A stretch of 7,944 nucleotides of DNA from CAZDQL01 sp964507325 (GTDB taxonomy: Bacteria > Planctomycetota > UBA1135 > GCA-002686595): NCBI GenBank assembly GCA_964507325.1, contig CAZDQL010000162.1, positions 1-7,944 on the forward strand, in the 5' to 3' direction. Both the position numbers and the translations under genes were made by a program. Shown here one piece after another: positions 1 through 6,076 of the stretch (its first letter is position 1; the number at the start of each line of letters is the position of its first letter). Below the pieces are notes generated by a model. That model did no database searches. It worked only from the letters and a program-made list of their open reading frames with translations, and was not told the DNA's origin.

Positions 1-1698
1 GCTAGTAGTCAGCTGGATGAAGGCGCCGTCCACCGGCTGGCCGTCGGGGCCGTACACGGCTCCTGACACACTGGCGCCCTTGGCGAGACGGATGTCACCC
101 ACCTCGGTGGTGCAGTCCAGACTGACCACGATTCCTCGCAAGACCTGTTTCGCGTAGTCCGGGTGGCGGACGTCGATCTTGAGGGTGTCGGGGCTGAGAG
201 CTGCGATCGTGAAGGTCCCATCGACATTCGTGCGGACCACCTTCCGATTCCTGGTGGGTTCGGGAAGGGCACGCCAGCCATTGAAGCGGACGTAGTCCGT
301 GTGGAAGGTCTTGACCGTGGCGTCGCCCACCGGCGATCCATCCGGCCCGATGACGCGCCCCTCAATGGTGCCGCCTGCGTTCATGTGCACCACGATCCCC
401 GTCAGATCCTGGCCCTTGGCGATGTGAAAGCGTTCCGATTCACAGACGGCGTAGGAGTCCGCTAGCGCCTCGACCACGTAGTCGTTCTCACGCGGGCAGG
501 CGAGTTCAAATGCGCCATCCTCGCTGTTCTCGAACACCTCACGCGTGCGGGGTACGGCGACGGTCACGTCGGTGTTCGCGACGAACTGACGCAGTCGGAC
601 CGTGAAGTTGGTGAGCGGCTTGCCCGCCGAATCGAGCACCTGGCCGGTGACCGTGGGCTGGCGCACCAATTCGAAGACCAGGCCCAGCTCACCCGATTCC
701 ACACCCGGCTCGCGCCACGGCTCGTAGCCGCGGGCCTGGATCACCAGCGTGTAGTTGCCCTCACGCAAGTCATCCAGCAGGAACTCCCCGTTTTCGTCGG
801 TCAGGGTGGTGGAGTTGGTGGACTCCTTCCGGTTGGCCCTCTGGTAGGCCTGGACCTTGGCCCCCTCGATCGCCAACCCCTCCGAGGAGGTCACCACCCC
901 GCCGCTCACGTGGGCGACCTGCAGCACCACGTTGCGCTCGATGTCCTCGAACCCGGAGATCTTGATCTGCTGTATCAAGGTCCTGCCGTAGCCCTCCGCC
1001 TCGACGGTCAGCGCGTAGTTGCCGGCGACGACGTTGTGGAACTCGTAGTTGCCCGCTACGTCCGTCTCGGTGAAGGTGCCCGCGCGATCCACGTCCAAGG
1101 CTGCCAGACCCATCGTCGACAGTCGCAAGCGGGTGCCGGGCACAGGGTCGTCGGCTGTGTCCGTGACCTTGCCGTGGAAGCGTGCCCCGGGGGAGAGGAT
1201 CATCAGCACTTCGTCACCGAGCTCGCCATCGGCCACGGAGACGTGGCTCTCAGTACAGCGACCGTGCTGCGCGTAGTAGGCGAGCAGCGTGTAGGTGGTG
1301 TCGGGCTCCACGTCGGGGAAGGAGAAACGTCCCTCGCCGTCGCTGGTGACCACGCGGTCCGGCACGCGGTCCTGCCCCTCGGGCGGAATCGACAGGAAGT
1401 CCAGCGGCCCGTAGCGCGTCAGCGTCACTTCCGCCTCCTCGACCGGCTCCCGGTTCTCGAGCACCACGCGGCCGCGGATCGCGTTCCTACGACGACCACC
1501 GGAATGAGCTGGAGTCTGGCGGTCCGCCGAACTCCCCAGAGACGGGCGGGTGAGAGGGTCCTGAGCCGATGCCAGCGAAGGAGTGGTCTCGGTGGTGTCT
1601 GACGACCCATTCCCGACAGCGTCTCCGCTCCTGCCCAGGAACAAGTACAACGCCGCGCTGGTGGTGATGACGAGCAATGCACCGATGAGCACACGCAT
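1..1698 (-). CDS. Exported or membrane-anchored protein with at least six carboxypeptidase-regulatory-like (Cna-B type) repeats, 3' end outside window
   Basis: The frame is open from an ATG at 1698-1696 to the window edge, giving 566 residues without a stop, so the C-terminus is missing. Residues 2-21 form a hydrophobic segment after a single Arg (signal peptide or anchor), followed by a Ser/Thr/Gly/Asp-rich linker to about residue 70. Then come beta-sandwich repeats starting near residues 72, 172, 263, 345, 445 and 541. Each has a G-x-V start, a P-V/P-L turn as in VIGPDGSPV or VLDSAGKPL, a later TDxxGxF/Y strand (DENGEF, NVDGTF, VAGNYEF) and often an ending such as GNYALTVEAEGY. These are hallmarks of the CarboxypepD_reg/Cna-B families, which serve as stalk or adhesion modules at the cell surface. 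No catalytic domain is visible. An AGGG 8-11 bases upstream (GCAGGGATTCC) supports the start. The specific function is unknown; the missing C-terminus could hold a different domain. Confidence 0.85.
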   Translation of the reverse strand, partial: MRVLIGALLVITTSAALYLFLGRSGDAVGNGSSDTTETTPSLASAQDPLTRPSLGSSADRQTPAHSGGRRRNAIRGRVVLENREPVEEAEVTLTRYGPLDFLSIPPEGQDRVPDRVVTSDGEGRFSFPDVEPDTTYTLLAYYAQHGRCTESHVSVADGELGDEVLMILSPGARFHGKVTDTADDPVPGTRLRLSTMGLAALDVDRAGTFTETDVAGNYEFHNVVAGNYALTVEAEGYGRTLIQQIKISGFEDIERNVVLQVAHVSGGVVTSSEGLAIEGAKVQAYQRANRKESTNSTTLTDENGEFLLDDLREGNYTLVIQARGYEPWREPGVESGELGLVFELVRQPTVTGQVLDSAGKPLTNFTVRLRQFVANTDVTVAVPRTREVFENSEDGAFELACPRENDYVVEALADSYAVCESERFHIAKGQDLTGIVVHMNAGGTIEGRVIGPDGSPVGDATVKTFHTDYVRFNGWRALPEPTRNRKVVRTNVDGTFTIAALSPDTLKIDVRHPDYAKQVLRGIVVSLDCTTEVGDIRLAKGASVSGAVYGPDGQPVDGAFIQLTTS

Positions 1699-1832
1699 CG
1701 TGGAATCCCTGCGTTCCGGGTCCTGGGGGTGTGGGGAGCGCCGTACGGCGCAAACCGTTGAGACCCCCTCCCCCGGGTGGCTCTTCCCACGAACCGGAAA
1801 AATTCCGCGCGGCCGGCTCTGAAGAGCAGGAC
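1699..1832. other. Short spacer between two same-strand genes
   Basis: This 134-bp gap lies between the dipeptidase stop and the start of the repeat protein. It contains a perfect 5-bp stem with a 3-base A loop at 1795-1807 and a small inverted repeat at 1816-1827 (GCTC, loop TGAA, GAGC) just past the dipeptidase stop. Either could weakly fold in the dipeptidase transcript, but neither is followed by a U-tract, so a rho-independent terminator is not convincing. No clear -35/-10 pair was seen. The two genes could be co-transcribed or independent. Confidence 0.4.
1738..1751. promoter_or_regulatory. Perfect 14-bp palindrome upstream of the repeat-protein gene
   Basis: GCGCCGTACGGCGC reads identically on both strands and lies 40-53 bases upstream of the ATG at 1698, a position suited to an operator for a dimeric regulator. 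GC-rich palindromes of this length also arise by chance in such DNA, and no regulator gene is next to it. Function is inferred from position only. Confidence 0.25.
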
Positions 1833-3110
1833 CTACTCCGCCTGCAGGCGCGCCGCGACCTCCTCCACCTCGCGCCAGACCCGCAGGAGGTTCCCACCCC
1901 AGATCTTCCCGATCTCCTCTTCCGTGTAGCCGCGACGCACGAGCTCGATCGTCACGTTCGCGGCGTCGCCGTGGCTCTGGAACCCCTTGATGCCGCCGCC
2001 GCCGTCGAAGTCCGTGCCGATGCCGACGTGGTCGATGCCGGCGACCTTCACGGCGTGATCGATGTGGTCGACGAACTCGACGACCGACGGCCCGGGGTAC
2101 TCGTCCCGCAGCTCGCTGCGGCGTGTCCAGTACTTCTCGTAGAGGGGCCTGAGCGCGGCCTGCTCCTCCTCGGACATCTTGCGCACCTCCTCGCGGGAGG
2201 GGAGCTCGAGCTCTTCGCGCAGCGCGGCGACCGCCTTGGCGAGCTCGGGATCGTCTTCACGCAGGTAGCTGCCGAGCGCGACGATCTGGATCGTGCCGCC
2301 GTTCTTGGTGAGTGCACGCAGCTGATCGTCCGTCAGGTTCCGGTCATGGGCGTGGACGCCGGAGCAACCGGAGTGCGAGGCGATGATCGGCGCCACGGAG
2401 TGCTCGATGACGTCCCAGAAGGATTGCTCCGAGACGTGCGAGACGTCGACCATCAGGCCCACGCGGTTCATCTCGGGTACCACGCGCTTGCCGAACTCGG
2501 AGAGGCCTCCATGCAGGGGCTCGTCGGGGCTGGACGAATCGCAGATCTGGTTGTGTCTCGTGTGGGCCAGCGTGATGTAGCGCGCCCCGAGTCCGTGGAA
2601 CTCCGTGATGCGCGTGAGATCCTCGCCCACCGGGTACCCGTTCTCGAGGCCGATCATGATCGCCCGCTTGCCGCTCCGGACGACGGGCTCCAGATCCTCC
2701 GAGAAGCGGACCAGCTCGCAGCGATCGGGGTGCATCTTCGGCAACCGGTGGATCGCTTCGAAGCGGGCAATCGCCTTCTCGTAGACCTGCTTGTACCCCT
2801 CCTCGTCGAGCCCGCCACGCTGGCCGACGAACACCGCGAGGAAGACGCCGTCCATACCCCCCCGAGTCATCTTGACCAGGTCGCAGCGCAGCCTCGGATG
2901 ATCGCTCCCGGGATCGAAATCGGGGGTCGCGTACTGCTCCCCGGCGATGTCGACGTGCGTGTCCAGGGTGAGGACCCGCTCGTGGATCGCCAGCGCCCGG
3001 TCGATCTGCTCGGCCGAGGCGGCTTCTTCCTGCGCGAGGGGGAACCAGGGCAGGAACGACAGGAGTCCCGCAGCGATGGGAGGGGTAAGACTCATGGGGA
3101 TGGAGCTCAT
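1833..3110 (-). CDS. Membrane dipeptidase (peptidase family M19, renal-dipeptidase-like), probably exported
   Basis: A 425-residue protein close to the usual M19 length. The family uses a binuclear zinc site in a TIM barrel to hydrolyse dipeptides, often with relaxed stereochemistry. The human-enzyme ligands have clear counterparts: HxD in LDTHVD (H52, D54), the bridging Glu in GLENG (E156), substrate His in LAHTRHNQ (H183), DVSH (H225), ASHSGC (H246), substrate Arg in HDRNLTD (R257) and GIGTDFDG near 363-370. All are present, so an active enzyme is expected. Residues 11-26 are hydrophobic and end near PLAQEE, fitting a signal peptide, although the n-region lacks basic residues. I chose the ATG at 3110; 3095 is an alternative in-frame ATG. 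The frame stays open up to 3407, but that extension has no signal-like N-terminus and runs into the divergent gene. No strong Shine-Dalgarno precedes 3110. An insertion at about 281-345 is charged and helical. Substrate in vivo is unknown; peptide scavenging or wall turnover is likely. Confidence 0.92.
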   Translation of the reverse strand: MSSIPMSLTPPIAAGLLSFLPWFPLAQEEAASAEQIDRALAIHERVLTLDTHVDIAGEQYATPDFDPGSDHPRLRCDLVKMTRGGMDGVFLAVFVGQRGGLDEEGYKQVYEKAIARFEAIHRLPKMHPDRCELVRFSEDLEPVVRSGKRAIMIGLENGYPVGEDLTRITEFHGLGARYITLAHTRHNQICDSSSPDEPLHGGLSEFGKRVVPEMNRVGLMVDVSHVSEQSFWDVIEHSVAPIIASHSGCSGVHAHDRNLTDDQLRALTKNGGTIQIVALGSYLREDDPELAKAVAALREELELPSREEVRKMSEEEQAALRPLYEKYWTRRSELRDEYPGPSVVEFVDHIDHAVKVAGIDHVGIGTDFDGGGGIKGFQSHGDAANVTIELVRRGYTEEEIGKIWGGNLLRVWREVEEVAARLQAE

Positions 3111-3343
3111 CGAGCGGATGAGCCCGTAGAGCGGAATGCCGGCGTGTTCTGGGAGAGGTCGATAAAGAGGTTGGCATTGTAGCCCTGAGCGTGAATCCCT
3201 GGCCGGTCCTTCCAGCGCCGCGACGTAGCCCGTGGGGTTCGGGAAGTGATCCCTGCGGGTTTCCTTTGGGTGAGCCGAGTCGGTGGAGAGCGCTCCTGGA
3301 CCAGATCCTCGACGACCTGCTACCTTCCTGCGTCGAGTACTGC

Positions 3344-3359
3344 TGCGGTAGGCACCGCA
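3344..3359 (+). other. Small hairpin in the leader of the URO-D-like gene
   Basis: TGCGGT and ACCGCA form a perfect 6-bp stem around a 4-base loop, ending 19 bases before the ATG and 8 bases before the ribosome binding site. The bases 3347-3351 (GGTAG) could instead pair with CTACC at 3320-3324, so two exclusive pairings are possible. This may be chance; it does not match a riboswitch class I recognise. Confidence 0.25.
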
Positions 3360-3367
3360 ACCGGCAC

Positions 3368-3373
3368 GTGAGG
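3368..3373 (+). promoter_or_regulatory. Ribosome binding site of the URO-D-like gene
   Basis: GTGAGG lies 5 bases before the ATG at 3379 and fixes this start. It gives the N-terminus MNGRERLACTLNHEEPDR, the expected beginning for this family. Confidence 0.6.
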
Positions 3374-3378
3374 TTCGA

Positions 3379-4641
3379 ATGAACGGTCGAGAACGCCTGG
3401 CCTGCACCTTGAATCACGAGGAGCCCGACCGCGTCTGCGTCGACTTCGGGGCGACGCCGGTCACCGGCATGCACGTCTCGGCGGTGAGCCGACTGCGCGC
3501 GGAGCTCTTTCCGGGGAGCGACCGGCGGGTCAAGGTGGTCGAGCCCTACCAGATGCTGGGCGAGATCGACGACGAGCTGCGGGATGCGCTCGGTATCGAC
3601 GTGCTGGGAACGCCCGCGCGCAAGACCCTCTTCGGCACGGTGAGCGAGGGCTGGAAGCCGTTCACCCTCTTCGATGGGACCGAGGTGCTGGTCAGCGGGG
3701 ACTTCAACACGACCCGGGACGAGGAGACGGGGAGGCTCTTCATGCACCCGCAGGGGGACACCTCCGTGCCAGCCAGCGGGGTGATGCCGGAGGGCGGGCT
3801 CTTCTTCGACGCCGTCATCCGGCAGGACCCGATCGACGAGGCCCGGCTCGATCCCGCGGACAACCTGGAGGAGTTTGCCCTGCTCGGCGAAGAGGATCTC
3901 GAGTACTACCGCCGGGCGATCGGGCGCATGGACGAGCGGCCGGACCAGGGGGCGGTGCTGGTCATCCCCGGCTCCGCGTTCGGAGACATCGCTCTCGTGC
4001 CCGCGCCGTTCCTGAAGCGCCCCAAGGGGATCCGGGACGTCGAGGAGTGGTACGTCTCCCTGGCGATGCGGCGCGACTACGTCTACGCGGTGTTCGAGCG
4101 GCAGTGCGAGATCGCCCTCAAGAACATCGAGACCCTGATCGAGCTCCTGGGCGACCGCGTGCAGGTGGCGATGATCACCGGAACCGACTTCGGAACGCAG
4201 CGCGGCCCCTTCATCTCCACCGCCACCTACCGCGAGCTGTTCCGGCCCTTCCACCGGCAGGTGAACGAGCTGATCCACGCGCGGAGCTCGTGGAAGACCT
4301 TCACCCACTCCTGCGGCTCGGTGTACGACCTGCTGCCGGAGTTCATCGACGACGGCTTCGACGTCTTCAATCCCGTGCAGTGCTCCGCGGCGAAGATGGA
4401 CGCGACGACGCTGAAGCGGGAATTCGGCGACCAGGTCGTCTTCTGGGGCGGCGGCGTGAACACGCAGCAGACGCTCGCCTTCGGCACGCCCGAGGAGGTC
4501 TACCGCGAGGTGCGGGAGCGGATCGACGTCTTCGCCCCCGGCGGCGGATTCGTGTTCAACTCGATCCACAACGTCCAGGGCGACACCTCCACGGAGAACA
4601 TGGCGGCGATGTTCCGAGCACTGCGGGACAGCTGGGCGTGA
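3379..4641 (+). CDS. Uroporphyrinogen decarboxylase-like (URO-D/MtaA/CmuA superfamily) protein, likely corrinoid-type methyltransferase homologue
   Basis: A complete 420-residue protein. The opening (RERLACTLNHEEPDRVCVDF) is the typical start of the long URO-D-like proteins found in planctomycetes and other polysaccharide-degrading bacteria. It is not haem-pathway HemE: the N-terminal MRQAGR-type substrate motif is absent and the chain is longer than HemE. A TIM-barrel methyltransferase core is suggested by ITGTDFGTQRGPFIS (266-280), the zinc-type HxC in THSCGS (H310, C312), and FNPVQCSA (330-337, C335). A glycine-rich WGGGVNTQQTL (356-366) and GGGFVFNSIHNVQ (388-400) complete the barrel. In MtaA/MtbA/CmuA the HxC pair and a distant Cys bind the zinc that activates the thiol methyl acceptor. 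Here the third Cys is not at the usual spacing, and C335 is the only nearby candidate. The gene overlaps the sugar porter by 4 bp. No corrinoid protein gene is in the window, so the methyl acceptor and the substrate are unknown. Confidence 0.85.
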   Translation: MNGRERLACTLNHEEPDRVCVDFGATPVTGMHVSAVSRLRAELFPGSDRRVKVVEPYQMLGEIDDELRDALGIDVLGTPARKTLFGTVSEGWKPFTLFDGTEVLVSGDFNTTRDEETGRLFMHPQGDTSVPASGVMPEGGLFFDAVIRQDPIDEARLDPADNLEEFALLGEEDLEYYRRAIGRMDERPDQGAVLVIPGSAFGDIALVPAPFLKRPKGIRDVEEWYVSLAMRRDYVYAVFERQCEIALKNIETLIELLGDRVQVAMITGTDFGTQRGPFISTATYRELFRPFHRQVNELIHARSSWKTFTHSCGSVYDLLPEFIDDGFDVFNPVQCSAAKMDATTLKREFGDQVVFWGGGVNTQQTLAFGTPEEVYREVRERIDVFAPGGGFVFNSIHNVQGDTSTENMAAMFRALRDSWA

Positions 4642-6047
4642 GCTCCCCGGCGCGCGTCGCGAGCCCCGACAGCCGGGGCTATCTCCTCTCCGTCTGCCTC
4701 GTGGCGGCCCTCGGCGGGCTGCTCTTCGGGTACGACACCGCGGTGATCAGCGGGGCGATCGGGTTCCTGCAGCAGCACTTCGAGCTCGACCCGACGCTCA
4801 AGGGCTGGGCCGCCTCCAGCGCGCTCGTCGGTTGCGTCCTCGGCGTGGCCATCGCCGGCACGTTCAGCGATCGCTTCGGCCGACGGTCGACGCTGATCCT
4901 GGCGGCGATCCTGTTCCTCATCTCGGCCATCGGGACCGCGCTGCCGCACAGCCTGGAGGTGTTCATCCTCTTTCGCATCCTCGGAGGTCTCGGCGTGGGC
5001 GCCGCCTCGATGACGAGCCCGATGTACATCGCCGAGATCAGCCCCGCGGGGATTCGAGGCCGGATGGTCTCGCTCAACCAGTTCGCGATCATCTTCGGGA
5101 TGCTGGTGGTCTACTTCGTCAACTACTACATCGCCGGGCTGCGGGGCGCAGCGTGGAACGTCGACATCGGCTGGCGCTGGATGTTCGCCTCCGAGGCGGT
5201 GCCGGCGCTGCTGCTCCTGGTCCTCTTGTTCCTCGTCCCCGAGAGCCCCCGCTGGCTGGCGAAGCGCGGTCGCCGGGAGCGGGCGCGCGAGATACTGACG
5301 CGCGTCGGCGGCCCCGAGCACGCTGAGCGGGAGCTGACCGAGATCGCGACCACCGCGGAGGGAGAGCCGATCCAGTCGAGACAGCTGCTGCGGCCCGGCC
5401 TACGGCGCGTGCTCTTCCTCGGCGTCGCCCTGGCCGTGCTCCAGCAGGTCACGGGCATCAACGTCTTCCTCTACTACGCGCCGGAGATCTTCAAGGGGAT
5501 CGCCGGCGAGAGCGTGGACGCGGCGCTGCTGCAGACCGTGGTGGTCGGAGCGGTGAACCTGGCGTTCACCGTGCTGGCGATCTGGACGGTGGACCGCATC
5601 GGGCGCAAGCCGCTGATGATCGTCGGAGCCGCGGGCATGGGGCTCTCGCTCGCGGCACTGGGACTCGTCGCCTACCTCGGCCGCACCGACGTCTGGGTGC
5701 TCGCCTTCGTGCTGGGCTACATCGCCTGCTTCGCGCTCTCGGTCGGACCGGTCACCTGGGTGATCCTGTCGGAGATCTTCCCCACCCGGATCCGCGGCCG
5801 GGCCCTGGGGATCGCCACGCTCTTCCTGTGGGTGGCGAACTTCGCCGTCTCGCAGACCTTCCCGATGATGGACGAGGACCCCTGGCTGGTGGAGACCTTC
5901 CGCCACGGCTTCTCCTTCTGGGTGTACGGCGCCTTCTGCGTGGTGAGCGTCGTGGTCGCCTGGAGGTACGTGCCGGAGACGAAGGGCCGGACGCTGGAGG
6001 AGATCGAACGGATGTGGTCGAAACCCGGCGGATCGCTGACCGGTTGA
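4638..6047 (+). CDS. MFS sugar porter (sugar/inositol-type, XylE/GLUT-like family)
   Basis: A complete 469-residue inner-membrane transporter of the major facilitator sugar-porter family, expected to have 12 helices and probably to work as a proton symporter. All signature motifs are present in order: GGLLFGYDTAVISGA (26-40), DRFGRRS (78-84), FRILGGLGVG (112-121), PMYIAEISPAGIRGR (128-142), PESPRWLAKRGR (201-212), QQVTGINVFLYYAPEIF (269-285), DRIGRKPLM (319-327), GPVTWVILSEIFPTRIRGRA (370-389) and PETKGRTLEEIE (446-457). QQVTGIN and the GPVTW region line the sugar site in XylE/GLUT structures. The start is GTG, sharing GTGA with the stop of the URO-D-like gene, with only a weak GGGAC upstream; translation is probably coupled. 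The frame is open back to 4047, but that part is a shadow of the upstream gene. The sugar cannot be told from sequence. Bases 5811-5934 are duplicated at the right window edge. Confidence 0.95.
   Translation: MSSPARVASPDSRGYLLSVCLVAALGGLLFGYDTAVISGAIGFLQQHFELDPTLKGWAASSALVGCVLGVAIAGTFSDRFGRRSTLILAAILFLISAIGTALPHSLEVFILFRILGGLGVGAASMTSPMYIAEISPAGIRGRMVSLNQFAIIFGMLVVYFVNYYIAGLRGAAWNVDIGWRWMFASEAVPALLLLVLLFLVPESPRWLAKRGRRERAREILTRVGGPEHAERELTEIATTAEGEPIQSRQLLRPGLRRVLFLGVALAVLQQVTGINVFLYYAPEIFKGIAGESVDAALLQTVVVGAVNLAFTVLAIWTVDRIGRKPLMIVGAAGMGLSLAALGLVAYLGRTDVWVLAFVLGYIACFALSVGPVTWVILSEIFPTRIRGRALGIATLFLWVANFAVSQTFPMMDEDPWLVETFRHGFSFWVYGAFCVVSVVVAWRYVPETKGRTLEEIERMWSKPGGSLTG
5811..5934 (+). repeat. 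Direct repeat copy 1 (within the sugar porter gene)
   Basis: This segment encodes roughly residues 392-432 of the porter, from helix 11 to the start of helix 12. It matches 7821-7944 in the same orientation at a constant offset of 2010 bases, with 8 substitutions and no gaps over 124 bases. It is the copy inside the intact gene. Confidence 0.9.
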
Positions 6048-6060
6048 CACCCACAGGGTG
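6048..6060. terminator. Small hairpin in the convergent gap
   Basis: CACCC, loop ACA, GGGTG forms a perfect 5-bp stem directly after the porter stop, inside the 29-bp space between two converging genes. It could serve both directions as a weak transcription end, but no T-run follows on either strand, so a classical intrinsic terminator is not shown. Confidence 0.3.
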
Positions 6061-6076
6061 CAGTCGCCAGCGTGAA

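Larger units (their letters stand above)
3111..3378. promoter_or_regulatory. Divergent intergenic region between dipeptidase and URO-D-like genes
   Basis: This 268-bp spacer must hold the start signals for both directions. On the minus strand a TACAAT hexamer (ATTGTA at 3176-3181 on the plus strand) lies about 66 bases upstream of the dipeptidase ATG and could be a -10 element, but no good -35 is found at 16-18 bp. On the plus strand no convincing promoter hexamers were seen. A GAGCGCTC palindrome sits at 3288-3295. Several minus-strand frames are open across the spacer, which is common in high-GC DNA and not evidence of coding. Promoter assignment is tentative. Confidence 0.35.

Noticed and set aside
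910..1602. Plus-strand open frame of 230 codons opposite the repeat protein
   Set aside because: The minus strand has a start, a hydrophobic N-terminus and regular beta-repeat motifs over the same bases; the plus frame has none.
1731..3182. Long plus-strand open frame of 483 codons opposite the dipeptidase
   Set aside because: It is antisense to a gene with all M19 catalytic motifs, and its translation is rich in repeated Leu/Ala/Arg/Asp without any recognisable motif; it is a high-GC shadow frame.
3111..3407. Dipeptidase start at 3407, adding 99 residues
   Set aside because: The extension overlaps the start of the divergent gene, is basic and motif-free, and would place the hydrophobic signal segment internally.
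2344..4569. Very long minus-strand open frame (741 codons) across the dipeptidase 5' part, the divergent spacer and the URO-D-like gene
   Set aside because: It crosses two well-supported genes in the wrong frame or strand and shows no domain; low-complexity His/Glu/Arg composition is typical of antisense high-GC frames.
4047..4637. Porter frame extended upstream to an ATG at 4047
   Set aside because: The extension is the shifted frame of the URO-D-like gene; porter homology starts right after the GTG at 4638.
3379..4641. Haem-pathway uroporphyrinogen decarboxylase (hemE)
   Set aside because: The N-terminal Arg-rich substrate motif of HemE is missing, an HxC metal-type motif is present, and the protein is longer than HemE.
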